Position numbers and translations under genes: made by a program
Assembly (NCBI GenBank): GCA_900100475.1
Contig: FMTU01000010.1
Location: 62,001 to 126,000 of the forward strand
Length of the DNA: 64,000 bases
DNA from: Sphingobium faniae
Lineage (GTDB): Bacteria > Pseudomonadota > Alphaproteobacteria > Sphingomonadales > Sphingomonadaceae
Reading direction: 5' to 3'
The notes under the pieces: model-generated
Seen by the model: only the letters and a program-made list of their open reading frames with translations
Told to the model about the DNA's origin: nothing
Databases searched by the model: none
Part shown: one piece after another, positions 35,101 to 44,584 of the stretch
Numbering within the stretch: the first letter of the stretch is position 1
Layout of the letters: the number at the start of each line of letters is the position of its first letter

Positions 35101-38100
35101 GAAAATCCGTCTTTTCGGGCGGTGGCTTCACGGGGGCGACGATCACCAACGCTTATGGCACGTTGCAGATCACCGGCTTCACGCCCGTGACCGGTGCCGA
35201 CGGCGACGTGATCGGCGGCGAACTCTTCTACAAATATACGCTGAACGACAATAGCCTGCTGCACAAGGGCGCCAATGACGGCAGCCTGACCGACAGCTTC
35301 CTGGTGGTGGTGACGGACACGGACAGCTCTGTCGCCAATGCAAGCCTCGACATCCGCGTGGTCGATGACGTCCCCATGGCGCATGACGATGTTGCGATCC
35401 AGACCAGCGAAAATACGCCGATCCTGATCGACGTCTTTGCCAATGATGTCGCCGGCGCGGACGGCGTCGACCTTTCCAGCGGCGTGGTGCTGGAAAGCGG
35501 CGCGGCCAAGGGCACGGTTGTCTATCAGGGAAATGGCGTTTTCCTTTACACTGCTGCGCCCGGCGCGGAAGGGGAAGACAGCTTCACCTACAAAATCATC
35601 GACGGCGATGGAGATCCGTCCATCGCCACGGTGACGATCACGCTGGCGGGCGATTCCAAGCCCAGCGTCCAGGTGTCCGATCTCACCGTTTGGGAAGCGG
35701 GCCTTCCGAACGGCACGCAGGCATCCGGCAATCTGGAAACCGACAGCGGCGTCATGACCATTGCGACCGGCGGCGACGCGCTGGCCAAAGTGGAAGTGCA
35801 GGGCAAGGACGGCTGGGTCGAAGTGACGGCCGCCACTGCCGGATCGCCGATCATCGTGTCGGGACTGGCGGGGCAACTCACCGTCACGTCCGATGGCGCG
35901 GGGCATTACAGCTACAGCTATACGTTGACCGCCAACGACCCGAATCATCCCGATCATGATCCGACCGATGGCGATGGCATCAGCGGCGCTGCCGATCCCA
36001 GGGCGGGAGACAGTTTCGCGGTTCGCGTGACGGACAGCGACGGCGATGTGTCGCCTGCGGACAGCATCCATGTGACCGTGCTGGACGACGCGCCGACGCT
36101 GACGGTAGGCGGCGCGACGAGCGTGGTGGAAGGCGCTACGGCGACGGGCACATGGTCGGAGGTGATTGGTGCGGACCAGCCGGGGGCGAGCACGGTCGTG
36201 CTGGTGGGCGCGAACAGCTATGCCATCGGAACGCCGATCAACACCGGCGTCGGCACGCTGACGGTCAAGGCCGATGGGACGTGGAGCTTCGCCGCCAGCA
36301 ACAATCTGAACAACAATGCTAATCCGTCTTTGAGCTTCACGGTGAAGGTCACGGATGCCGATGGCGACGTAGCGCAGGACACGCAGACCATCGGCATCAC
36401 CGATGGCGCGGGCCCCATGGCGGGAGCGGCGCTCGATCTGGCGCTGGACGATCAGAATCTGGCGGATGGGACGACGCCGGGCAATCCGGACTTTGCTTCG
36501 GGACTGGCGAGCTTTACCGCCGGTTCGGATGCCCTGACAGGGTTCGCCTTCGCCGCGGGCACGGGCGCGCTGGGCGGCGGGCTGACGTGGAACCGCGTGT
36601 CGGGGACGCTGATCGAAGGCTGGGACGGCCCGGTGAATACGGGCACGAAGATCGTGTCGCTGACGCTGTCGGCTCCAGCCTCCATCGCAGCGGGCGCGAG
36701 CGGCACGGTGACGGTCACGGCGACCCTGCTCGACAATTATGACAGCCATCCGGGCGTCAATCTGGATGACCTTGTCGCGCTGGGCAATATCGGCGTGGTG
36801 GCGTCCGATCAGGATGGCGACAGCGCGACCGTGACAGTCAATCTGACCGTGTCCGACGATGTCCCGACGGCGGTGGATGATGGACAGATCGCCAGCGTCG
36901 ACGACAATGCATCGGGCATTGTGATTGGCACGCTGTCCGGTCTGCTCGCCAATGACAGCTTCGGTGCGGATGGGCAGGGCTCGCCGTCGATCACGATCGC
37001 GACCGGAAGCCTGGGCGGCACAGTGACGATCAATGGCGGCAATCTGGTCTACGCCTCGCACCATGATATCACCGCGCCCTATGCGTCGGTGGTCGAGACG
37101 TTCACCTACACCATCAAGGATGGCGACGGCGATACGGCGACGGCAACCTTCACCGTCCAGTTGACGGACAGCGGCCCGACGCTTTCGCAGGCGGCGGCAT
37201 CCTTCACGGTTGACGAAGACGGATTGAACGGTGGCATCACAGCCCCCGCGCCCGGCGATGTTCCCGGCGCGGATGTCGTCAGGACGGGCACGCTCGCGGG
37301 CCTGAACTTCGGTGGGGACGGCCCGGGCGACATCGTGCTGGCGGCCATGGCGGATACCGGACTGCGGACGCTGTCAGGCCATGTCGTCGAAACGGTGTGG
37401 AACCCGGCGACGCATATGCTGACCGGGCAGGACGCCACCAACGGCACGCCTGTCTTTACATTGCAGATCACGAATGTTGTGACGGGAGCCTATCAATTCG
37501 AGTTGCTGGCCCCCATCAAGCACAGCAATCCGGCAAGCGAGGATGACAAATCGCTTTCCATCGGCGTGACGGTGAGGGACGCGGAGGGCGAGAGCGCTCA
37601 TGGCGCGATCAGCATCACGATCAACGATGACAGCCCGGCCCTGACGGTGGGAAGCGCCGCCGCCGGCGCGCTGGCGGTGGACGAAACGTCGCTGTCCACC
37701 GATGGGACCGCCAGTTTCGCCGGCCTGTTCACGCCTCAATATGGCGCGGACGGCGTGGGATCGGTGGGCAACTATGTGCTGGGTGTCAGTGCATCGGGCG
37801 CGGCGTCCGGCGTTTTCGATACCGCGACCGGCCATCAGGTTTTCCTGTTCCAGGAGGGCGGCAAGGTCGTTGGCCGTGCCGGCGCCAATGCGGGGACCGC
37901 CGCGGGAGGTCCGGTCGTCTTCCAGCTCAGTGTCGATGCGGCGGGCGTGGTCACGCTCGACCAGCAGCGCGCGGTGCTGCATTCGCCCGATAGCGGACCC
38001 AACCAGCCCCTGTCGATCACCACCGCCAGCCTCATCACGCTGACGGCGACGGTGACGGACGGGGATGGCGATACGGTGTCGGCGACGGCCCATATCGCCA

Positions 38101-40199
38101 CCGCCATCACCTTCTTCGACGATGTGGGCAATCTGGGGAGCTTCTCCAACATTTCGGTCATCAATGGCGCCAATGTCGTCGGACACGGCACCTTCGCCTA
38201 TGATCCGGGCGCCGATGGCCATGGATCGTTCGCGATCACGGCGCCTCCTCTTGCAGGCATCACCTATTCGACGGTCCAAAATGCCACCGGCGCCTTGCTC
38301 ACCGCGACGACCGATCCGGATGGCGCGGGCGGCAACCCGCCGGTTACGGTCTTCACCTTGCAGGTCAATGCGGACGGCACATCGGTCTTCACCCTGGTGG
38401 AGCCTCAGGTCGGGACGATGGAGACGCTGTCGTTGCTGGGGCTTAAGGCAGGAGGGCCGACGAACTTTGTCGAGTCATCCGATGGCAGCGTCGAATTCAC
38501 CGGCATCGGGGGGGGCATCAACTCCTCCAACAATGGCTTTGGCGTTGGAAACCCGTTTGTCCGTTACGATCAGGGCTTCACCGTCGAATTCCACACGCCG
38601 GGGCAATCGGGGGATGAAGCGCCGGGCGCAAATCCTGAAATGGTGAGTTCGCTCGTTCTCAAGAATGAAAAGGTCAACGGCTCGCTGCAAATCAAGGTGA
38701 CGGTCTATAATGATGTGACCGGGCAGTCGGAAGTGGTCCATACCAATCTTAGCATCACGGAGTCTTCTCTAACCGTCATCGACCCGATAATGGCAGAGTT
38801 CAACCGCGTCGTGATCGAAGGTGTCGGCGGCAGTGGTCAGGGCGTCCGCTTCACGTCGATCGACATCCACAAATCCATCCTTCCGGCCGATCTGGACCTC
38901 AGCTTTCAGATCCAGGCCACCGACAGGGATGGCGATCCGACTTCCACATCGACGCTCAACGTCTTTGTCGATGCGGCCAGTCCCGCGCCGCCGATCGCGA
39001 TCGACCTGGACGGAGACGGGCTGGAGTTCGTGGGACTCGCGGCGGGCGTCACGCATGACTATGGTCACGGCCAGGTCGCGACGGCCTGGGTGGCTGCCGA
39101 CGACGGGCTGCTCGCCCATGCGACAGGCAGCGTTCATGACATTAATTTCGCGGATGACGCCGCTGGCGCGTCGAGCGATCTTGAAGGGCTGCGCCTGGCC
39201 TATGACGGCAATGGCGACGGGGTGTTCGATGCGAAGGACGCGGCCTTTGGCGAGTTCGGCATATGGCAGGACGCCAACAGCAACGGAAAGGTCGATGCAG
39301 GCGAATATGTCTCGCTGACCGATGCGGGCATCCAGTCGATACAGCTTGTTTCGGACGGCCGATCCTATGGCGCTGCAAATGGCGATGTGAAGGTGCTGGG
39401 CGAAGCGGTCTTCACGACCGTCGATGGCCGCACCGGCACCATCGGTGACGCGATCTTCGCGAGCGGCGGCAGGGAAAGCGATAGCGGCAAGGTTGCCGCT
39501 GCGTCTACCTCCACGACAGGGTTCAATCAGGCGCTGGTCGCGGCGAGCCTCGTCGCAGCGGCGAACCTCCAGCCGGAGTCCGGCGATGTCGCCGCAGCGG
39601 CGGGGCAGGCTGATGATCCGAATGCCGGGACGAGCGATCAGCCGGTGCTGACCCAGAGCATGTTCGCACCGCTTGAGTCCATCGCTTCGGACCAGCCTTC
39701 CAACGCTCTGGCCGATGGCGTGCAGGATAAGACGGAAGCGTCGCCGACCGCGGCGCGCTCCAGCCATGGCGCAGGAGAGGAAACCGTCCATCATGCCGGT
39801 CTTGGCGCCGATCTTGAGGCTGGCACCGCCGCGCCCGACGTTGCGGACGGGGCGGATCAGGCATCGCCCGCCTTGCATCAGGCATTGCTGGCCCAGCCGA
39901 TCGACCTCGCCGGTTTCGACGGCGCGGCGGCGATGCTGCCTGCGGACCACGCGCCCGCTCCGGCCCATGCGGCGATGGTGGCGCAGGTCGTGAGCGAAGC
40001 GCTGGGCCATGCGGACGCGCCGAACATCGACGCGCTGCTCGCCGCATTGCCGAACGGGCCGCACACGGCCCCGGTTTTTGGCGGAGGCGCGGCGGAACTG
40101 CTTGATGGCGGACATATGGCGGCGATCGCGGGCGGCGCAGGCGGCGCCTTCGATGCGGCCATGGTCATGCACGAAGCCATGGCTCTCGCGCACGCCTGA
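32121..40199 (+). CDS. Giant LapA-like, T1SS-exported cell-surface adhesin with VCBS/BapA-type repeats
   Basis: A 2,692-residue adhesin. The start at 32121 has GGGAAGAG upstream and removes a spurious 19-residue extension. Residues 1-110 resemble the LapA retention module (VAGSDLVVTLPDGTQMVI, IPAANLAALLIGEEP), followed by P113-A114-A115-G116, the kind of site LapG proteases cut. A long run of about 100-residue immunoglobulin-like repeats ends in patterns such as FTIIVTDADGDQATATLTIS. Blocks starting near 32,670, 34,220 and 35,680 repeat about every 500 residues. Near the C-terminus (39,190-39,310) are EF-hand-like loops DGNGDGVFDAKD and DANSNGKVDAGE. No GGxGxDxUx RTX nonapeptides occur. The last 250 residues are Ala-rich and presumably hold the secretion signal. 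The exporter genes follow directly. Confidence 0.9.
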   Translation: MDFERDWNFSAADDRQQALGQDVAAALRAGASDLQPGKMPHIVPGPDGTVVLPAGTDLNRIQVAGSDLVVTLPDGTQMVIDGGAVFVPRMIVGDVEIPAANLAALLIGEEPQPAAGPPQSSGGNFVDPQGDIGDRHGLGDLLPPTELAFGQPEQQEIIPVAPDDDDQPEITIVTPDQPAGASNATAQVSEAGLGPREGEPAGSAAQSDSEKTSGSIVIAALDQPATVTINGIVVTGIGQMIETDLGVLTIRSIGNGEIGYSYTLTDNIIGPPPSEIFTIIVTDADGDQATATLTISIADDAPTAIGDVDSVTEDGPLIADGNVLTGTGGADANGTDGVADVQGADGAVVSTTGTFQGSYGVLTLQADGSYVYVLANGNAAVQNLVPGQTLTESFNYSITDGDGDISTATLTITINGAGDAVTITGLDRDPAANGAEAVVLENDLADGSSPDAAALTQGGAFAIAAPDGLSTVTVGGVTVLSNGSFVAGQVITTPQGVLTITGFTPAAQAGTSVTAGTFTYSFALTGNSLDHGAAGTDSLFQSFDVVATDRDGSNASATLDIRIVDDVPVAHDDVDRVAAGSYEPEGGNVITGAGTVSGAAGADVKGADGASVAGVAAGAGGAAQVAAGTVGTAIAGTYGTLILDADGGYSYVRATGTPGGVSDSFTYTLRDGDGDLSAATLRIDIADSPVVIISIPRAGDGASVEEAGLDHPAGSKAASDAETTTGTITYSAPDGPAIISVNGTSITGVGQTIVTDKGVLTITGLTDGGIDYSYTLTTSTTGNDVTDSFQLTITDTDDNSATDSLVITIVDDVSTATPDIDSVREDGPLTADGNVMTGSGGTDANATDGNKDVAGADGAQVTGISFGGATGAVGAPVAGSYGVLQIEADGSYRYVLNNGNGAVQGLDSTQTLKEIFTYTITDGDGDPSAATLTITIHGRDDGVTITGLGGQGAEEVVYESDLADGSSPDAAALVQTGSFTLEALDGVSTITVDGKSVFSGGGFTGATITNAYGTLQITGFTPVTGADGDVIGGELFYKYTLNDNSLLHKGANDGSLTDSFLVVVTDTDSSVANASLDIRVVDDVPMAHDDVAIQTSENTPILIDVFANDVAGADGVDLSSGVVLESGAAKGTVVYQGNGVFLYTAAPGAEGEDSFTYKIIDGDGDPSIATVTITLAGDSKPSVQVSDLTVWEAGLPNGTQASGNLETDSGVMTIATGGDALAKVEVQGKDGWVEVTAATAGSPIIVSGLAGQLTVTSDGAGHYSYSYTLTANDPNHPDHDPTDGDGISGAADPRAGDSFAVRVTDSDGDVSPADSIHVTVLDDAPTLTVGGATSVVEGATATGTWSEVIGADQPGASTVVLVGANSYAIGTPINTGVGTLTVKADGTWSFAASNNLNNNANPSLSFTVKVTDADGDVAQDTQTIGITDGAGPMAGAALDLALDDQNLADGTTPGNPDFASGLASFTAGSDALTGFAFAAGTGALGGGLTWNRVSGTLIEGWDGPVNTGTKIVSLTLSAPASIAAGASGTVTVTATLLDNYDSHPGVNLDDLVALGNIGVVASDQDGDSATVTVNLTVSDDVPTAVDDGQIASVDDNASGIVIGTLSGLLANDSFGADGQGSPSITIATGSLGGTVTINGGNLVYASHHDITAPYASVVETFTYTIKDGDGDTATATFTVQLTDSGPTLSQAAASFTVDEDGLNGGITAPAPGDVPGADVVRTGTLAGLNFGGDGPGDIVLAAMADTGLRTLSGHVVETVWNPATHMLTGQDATNGTPVFTLQITNVVTGAYQFELLAPIKHSNPASEDDKSLSIGVTVRDAEGESAHGAISITINDDSPALTVGSAAAGALAVDETSLSTDGTASFAGLFTPQYGADGVGSVGNYVLGVSASGAASGVFDTATGHQVFLFQEGGKVVGRAGANAGTAAGGPVVFQLSVDAAGVVTLDQQRAVLHSPDSGPNQPLSITTASLITLTATVTDGDGDTVSATAHIATAITFFDDVGNLGSFSNISVINGANVVGHGTFAYDPGADGHGSFAITAPPLAGITYSTVQNATGALLTATTDPDGAGGNPPVTVFTLQVNADGTSVFTLVEPQVGTMETLSLLGLKAGGPTNFVESSDGSVEFTGIGGGINSSNNGFGVGNPFVRYDQGFTVEFHTPGQSGDEAPGANPEMVSSLVLKNEKVNGSLQIKVTVYNDVTGQSEVVHTNLSITESSLTVIDPIMAEFNRVVIEGVGGSGQGVRFTSIDIHKSILPADLDLSFQIQATDRDGDPTSTSTLNVFVDAASPAPPIAIDLDGDGLEFVGLAAGVTHDYGHGQVATAWVAADDGLLAHATGSVHDINFADDAAGASSDLEGLRLAYDGNGDGVFDAKDAAFGEFGIWQDANSNGKVDAGEYVSLTDAGIQSIQLVSDGRSYGAANGDVKVLGEAVFTTVDGRTGTIGDAIFASGGRESDSGKVAAASTSTTGFNQALVAASLVAAANLQPESGDVAAAAGQADDPNAGTSDQPVLTQSMFAPLESIASDQPSNALADGVQDKTEASPTAARSSHGAGEETVHHAGLGADLEAGTAAPDVADGADQASPALHQALLAQPIDLAGFDGAAAMLPADHAPAPAHAAMVAQVVSEALGHADAPNIDALLAALPNGPHTAPVFGGGAAELLDGGHMAAIAGGAGGAFDAAMVMHEAMALAHA

Positions 40200-40254
40200 C
40201 GGGGAATGCCGGGAAAATAACACACTGTCTCGCGGGGATATGGGGAGATTGGTT

Positions 40255-40968
40255 ATGGGATACGGAACAGGGATGATCGCATCCGTCAGCCTGATGGCTG
40301 TCGCGATGCCTTTGACGGCATGGGCGGCGCCGGCGTCGCCTTTGCTGCAACTCGACAGGTCATCGCTCAAGGAGGAACTGCGGAGCCGTTATGACGCGGC
40401 GGTCGCGGCGGCTGGCGATCCGGCCACGCGCGCCGCGCAGGACAGCCGCTTCACCTGGGCGGTCGAAGGCAAGAACCAGTGCGGCATCGCGCTCGGCTTT
40501 CTGAAATCCGGCACGAAGGATGCAGACAGCATCAACAAGTGCGACGCCTTTGTGGCCCGCCTTTCGGCGACGCCACCGCCGCCGGCGTCTCCCGCGCCGC
40601 CAGCCCTACCCGCGCTGGACTGCGTATCGGCGCCGGCGGTGTCCATCTTCTTCGACTGGAATCAGGACGTGCCCCTGCCTGAAGGGGCGGACACGATCTC
40701 CACTCTGGCCCGGTCGGCCGCGCAATGCGGCTGGGGCAACCTGACCGCGACGGGCTATACCGACACGTCGGGCACGACGGTCTATAATGACGGGCTGTCG
40801 CTCCGTCGCGCGCGCAACGTCGCCTCCATGCTGGAGCAGGCGGGCGTGGCGCCTGGTTCCCTGGCCGTGGAAGGCCGGGGCGAAACGCAGCTCAAGATCG
40901 AAACCGCCGATGGCGTTCGCGAACCGATGAACCGTCGGGTCGAAGTGACCGCCACGAGCGCGCAATAA
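40255..40968 (+). CDS. OmpA-domain protein of the adhesin locus
   Basis: A 237-residue protein with a signal peptide (ending TAWAAP), a short polar N-terminal domain with two cysteines, a proline linker (ATPPPPASPAPPALPA) and a C-terminal OmpA peptidoglycan-binding domain. The domain reads FFDWNQDVPLPEG, then GYTDTSGTTVYNDGLSLRRARNV and NRRVEV. GGGGAG precedes the ATG at 40255; an ATG at 40240 is also in frame. It lies 55 nt after the adhesin and 13 nt before the TolC gene. It probably ties the export channel or adhesin to peptidoglycan. Confidence 0.85.
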   Translation: MGYGTGMIASVSLMAVAMPLTAWAAPASPLLQLDRSSLKEELRSRYDAAVAAAGDPATRAAQDSRFTWAVEGKNQCGIALGFLKSGTKDADSINKCDAFVARLSATPPPPASPAPPALPALDCVSAPAVSIFFDWNQDVPLPEGADTISTLARSAAQCGWGNLTATGYTDTSGTTVYNDGLSLRRARNVASMLEQAGVAPGSLAVEGRGETQLKIETADGVREPMNRRVEVTATSAQ

Positions 40969-40981
40969 GGGGGAGCGGAAG

Positions 40982-42373
40982 ATGATCATGCACAAGACAT
41001 GCGGGAGCCTGATCGCCCTTTGCATCGCGGCGATGGGCGGATCGGCCCTGGCCCAGTCGACGGACCTCAAGAGCGCGATCGAGGCTGCGCTCGACAGCCA
41101 TCCCGAAATCAATCAGGCGATCCAGAACAAGCAGGCGATCGAGTTCGAGCGCGAACAGGCGAAGGGCCTGTTCCTGCCGCGCATCAGCGTCGAAGGGTCG
41201 GCGGGCATCCGCCGCCTGGAGAACCGCACACGCCGGTCGCTGGGCCTGGAGGACCAGACGCTCTATCCGATGGAAGCCGATGCGGTCATCGAGCAGACCC
41301 TCTTCGATTCAGGCTATCGCAGCGCGGAAAAGCGGCGGCAGGCCGCGCGCACCGATGGCGCTGCGCTGCGCGTCGGGGAACGGGCGCAGTTCGTGGCGCT
41401 GAACGTCACGCGTCAATATCTCGACTATATGCTGCAACAGCGGATCGTCGCGGCGTCGGAGGACAATATCGCCTTCCACCGCAAGCTGCTGGGCGACCTC
41501 AATGAAGGCGTGTCGCGCGGGTCGATCAGCATTGCCGACCAGCAGCAGGCCGAAGAGCGGCTGCAATCGGCGCTGGTGCGGAAAAGCGAGGCGGAGCAGG
41601 ACATGGTCAATGCCGAAATCTCCTTCCGCACGCTGACCGGCCTTTCCATTGATCAGGTGACGATGCCGGATGCCGTCACCGCCGCCGTGCCGCCGACGCT
41701 GGAGGACGCCATCGCGACCGCGCGCACCGACAACCCCCTCATCCGCGAGGCCGAGGCGGACATTCAGGCCGCCTATGCCGTCGTGGACGAGGCGAAAGCC
41801 GAGCTTGGGCCGACGGTGTCGCTGGAAGGGCGAGGCCGGGTTGGTCAGGACATGGACGGTTTCCGGGGCAGCACCAATGATGTCCAGGGCCGGGTCGTCG
41901 TCCGCTGGCAGCTCTATAATGGCGGCATCAACCGCGCGAAGGTGCAGGAAATGACCCGCCGCGCGAGCGAGGCCCGCTTCCGCCTGAGCCAGCGCGAGCG
42001 CGAGGCGGAGGATGACGTCCGCACGGCCTGGAACCGCTGGGACACGGAAAAGAAGCGGCTGGTGGACCTCCAGCGGCAGAGCACCGTGTCCGACGCGCTG
42101 CTGGTGTCCTATCGCGAACAGTTCAATGTCGGGCGGCGCTCGCTGCTGGACGTGCTGGACACGCAGAACACCCGCTATAATACGCTGGTGCGGGCGGAAA
42201 CGTCGCGTTTCTCGGAGATTTTTGCGCAATATCAGATCCTTGCGGCGGCCAACAAGCTGCTGGACGCCATGGGCCTGCCTGCGCCGTCCGACGCCGGGGC
42301 TTCCGCGCGCAAGGCATATGATGTGCCCGACCTGCCGCCTGCCGAATTGCAGAGGCGCCGTTATCCGGGCTGA
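40982..42373 (+). CDS. TolC-like outer-membrane channel (LapE-like)
   Basis: A 463-residue outer-membrane efflux protein of the type I secretion class. The signal peptide ends at ALAQ. Two TolC repeats follow, each with the coiled-coil helical segments (SIADQQQAEERLQSALVRKS and YREQFNVGRRSLLDVLDTQN, the latter diagnostic of T1SS TolC proteins). By analogy with LapE it would both export the adhesin and hold its retention module. It is in the operon with the ABC and adaptor genes. Confidence 0.92.
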   Translation: MIMHKTCGSLIALCIAAMGGSALAQSTDLKSAIEAALDSHPEINQAIQNKQAIEFEREQAKGLFLPRISVEGSAGIRRLENRTRRSLGLEDQTLYPMEADAVIEQTLFDSGYRSAEKRRQAARTDGAALRVGERAQFVALNVTRQYLDYMLQQRIVAASEDNIAFHRKLLGDLNEGVSRGSISIADQQQAEERLQSALVRKSEAEQDMVNAEISFRTLTGLSIDQVTMPDAVTAAVPPTLEDAIATARTDNPLIREAEADIQAAYAVVDEAKAELGPTVSLEGRGRVGQDMDGFRGSTNDVQGRVVVRWQLYNGGINRAKVQEMTRRASEARFRLSQREREAEDDVRTAWNRWDTEKKRLVDLQRQSTVSDALLVSYREQFNVGRRSLLDVLDTQNTRYNTLVRAETSRFSEIFAQYQILAAANKLLDAMGLPAPSDAGASARKAYDVPDLPPAELQRRRYPG

Positions 42374-42412
42374 GTTTCCAACAAGGGGCGTGAAGGCGCC
42401 GCGGGGTAGACA

Positions 42413-44584
42413 ATGCTGAACCGAAGCAGCGCGGGCAGTCTGGCCGAATGGCTGGACGATGCCCTGACGCCCAATGACGAACTGGCCGAATGCATCGCCC
42501 ATGTGGCGCGGCATTTCGACCGGTCGGCCGGGATCATCGGCCTGCGGGCGGGGCTCGCGCTGGACGAAAAGGGTTGCCTGCCATTCCATCAGGCGGAGTC
42601 CGCGCTCGATCAGGTCGGGCTGCTGGCCCATCCCGTGCGCGGACGGCTGGACAAATGGCGGGCGCATGACTTGCCCGCCATCCTGCCGCTGACCGAAGGG
42701 CGCTATCTGCTGCTGATGGACATGCAGGGCGGCGACGCGCTGGTCCACCTGCCGGGCATGGATGAGGCGATCTGGGTGCCGTCGGATCAGATCGCGCCCC
42801 GCTTCACGGGCGATGCGCTGGCCGTGCAGGCCGACCATGGGCGCGAACGATCGGAAGAACGGCCTTGGGACGAACGGGTGCGCCAGCACTGGTTCTGGCG
42901 CGAAGTATGGCGCGTGCGCGGTTCCTTCCTCTATGTCATGCTGGCGGCGGCGGTCATCAACCTGCTGGCCTTTGCGCTGCCGCTTTTCACGATGAACGTC
43001 TATGACCGGATCATCCCCAACAAGGCGGCGGCGAGCCTGTGGGTGCTGGGCGTCGGCGTGCTGCTGGCCTTTTCGCTCGACTTCGCGCTTCGCCTGGCGC
43101 GGTCGCGGCTGGTCGATGAAGCCGGTCGGGAGATTGACGAGCGGCTGTCGCAGCGCCTGTTCGAAAAGGTGATGAACGTGCCGCTCTCCGACCGGGCGGG
43201 GAGCACGGGCGCGCTGGCGCGGCGGGTGTCGGAATTTGAGATGGTGCGCGAATTCTTCGCCTCCACCACGGTCGTTCTGGCTGTCGATGTGGCCTTCCTG
43301 TTCCTGTTCGTCGCGCTGATCGCCCTGCTGGGCGGTTGGCTTGCCATGGTGCCGGTGGTCATGATGGGGATCATGGCGGCGGCGGGCTTTTTCCTGCAAC
43401 GGTCGATGGCGCGCCTGGCGCGTGACGCGCAGGCCGACGCCAGCCTGCAAAGCTCCACGCTGGTGGAAGCGATTGGCGGCATCGAGACGCTGAAGGCCTG
43501 CCGTGCCGAAGGGCGGATGCTCGACCGCTGGCGCCGCTATGCACGGATGAGCGCGGCGACGCAGGAAAAGCTGCGGCGGCTCAGCGCGACCAGCGTGACG
43601 CTGGCGGCGCTATGCCAGCAGGTGACGAGCATCGCGCTGGTGATCGGCGGCTTCTACATGTTCTCGGCGGGCAATATTTCGATGGGCGCGATCATCGCCA
43701 TCGTGATGCTGGCGGGGCGGTCGCTCGCGCCGGTCGGGCAGCTTGCCTTCGTGATCGTGCGGGCGCGGCAGGCGATGACGACGCTCGACAGCCTGCAAAC
43801 GCTGATCGACCAGCCCGACGAGCGGCTGGACGGGGCGCGGGGCATCATCCCCAGGATTCGCAATGGCGCGATCGTCGCGCAGGACATGCTGTTCGCTTAT
43901 CCGGGCGCGAGCCAGCCGAGCCTCAAGGGCATCAACCTGCGGATCGAGCCGGGCGAGCGGATCGGCATCATCGGGCGGGTGGCGTCGGGCAAATCGACGC
44001 TGGGCCGGGTGCTTTGCGGCCTCTATCCGCCCAGCGGCGGGCTGATGCTGGTGGATGACATCGACAGCCGCCAATATCATCCGCACGAATTGCGCGCCGC
44101 CTTCCGCTATGTCGGGCAGGACGCGGAACTGTTCAGCGGGTCGGTGCGCGAAAACCTGATGCTCGGCACGCAACGGGCAGATGACGAGCAACTGGTGGAG
44201 GCGCTGGAACGATCGGGCGCAGGGCGCTTCTTCGGGCGGGACGCGGCGGGCTTTGACCTGCATATCGGGGAGCGGGGCAGCCGCCTTTCGGGCGGGCAGC
44301 GCAGCTTTCTGGTGCTGGCCCGCGCCCTGGTCGATCCGTGCCGCCTGCTGTTCCTCGATGAACCGACCGGCGCGATGGATCATCAGACCGAAACGCTTTT
44401 CATCGACCATCTGGCAAAGGCGCTGCGGCCTGACCAGACGCTGATTGTGTCGACCCATCGGCATGGGCTGCTCAATCTGGTCGATCGCGTGCTGGTGATC
44501 GACCAGGGCATAGTGGTCGCCGACGGCCCGCGCGACCGGATCATCGGCCAGCTTCAGGGCATGGCGAAGGAAGGGGCGCAATGA
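42413..44584 (+). CDS. Type I secretion ABC exporter (LapB-like)
   Basis: A 723-residue fused permease-ATPase. The first 130 residues form a C39-peptidase-like domain without a catalytic cysteine, as in exporters of LapA and RTX proteins. Six transmembrane helices follow (about 165-445), then the nucleotide-binding domain with Walker A IGRVASGKST, signature RLSGGQRS, Walker B LLFLDEPTGAMD and H-loop VSTHRHG. The P-loop has Val-Ala in place of the common Pro-x-Gly. Adhesin, channel and adaptor genes are all in the same operon. The stop overlaps the next ATG by 4 nt. Confidence 0.93.
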   Translation: MLNRSSAGSLAEWLDDALTPNDELAECIAHVARHFDRSAGIIGLRAGLALDEKGCLPFHQAESALDQVGLLAHPVRGRLDKWRAHDLPAILPLTEGRYLLLMDMQGGDALVHLPGMDEAIWVPSDQIAPRFTGDALAVQADHGRERSEERPWDERVRQHWFWREVWRVRGSFLYVMLAAAVINLLAFALPLFTMNVYDRIIPNKAAASLWVLGVGVLLAFSLDFALRLARSRLVDEAGREIDERLSQRLFEKVMNVPLSDRAGSTGALARRVSEFEMVREFFASTTVVLAVDVAFLFLFVALIALLGGWLAMVPVVMMGIMAAAGFFLQRSMARLARDAQADASLQSSTLVEAIGGIETLKACRAEGRMLDRWRRYARMSAATQEKLRRLSATSVTLAALCQQVTSIALVIGGFYMFSAGNISMGAIIAIVMLAGRSLAPVGQLAFVIVRARQAMTTLDSLQTLIDQPDERLDGARGIIPRIRNGAIVAQDMLFAYPGASQPSLKGINLRIEPGERIGIIGRVASGKSTLGRVLCGLYPPSGGLMLVDDIDSRQYHPHELRAAFRYVGQDAELFSGSVRENLMLGTQRADDEQLVEALERSGAGRFFGRDAAGFDLHIGERGSRLSGGQRSFLVLARALVDPCRLLFLDEPTGAMDHQTETLFIDHLAKALRPDQTLIVSTHRHGLLNLVDRVLVIDQGIVVADGPRDRIIGQLQGMAKEGAQ

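Noticed and set aside
32010-37064. A 1,684-codon open frame antisense to the adhesin gene
   Set aside because: It mirrors the codon pattern of the repeats on the other strand, is rich in Arg/Asp/Gly without domains, and has no ribosome site. GC3 bias and repeats explain the lack of stops.
38900-40199. RTX toxin function for the giant protein
   Set aside because: No GGxGxDxUx nonapeptides and no acyltransferase gene. The retention module, VCBS-like repeats and LapG argue for an adhesin.
41309-43450. A 713-codon minus-strand frame across the TolC-like and ABC genes
   Set aside because: Antisense shadow of two genes with strong motif support.
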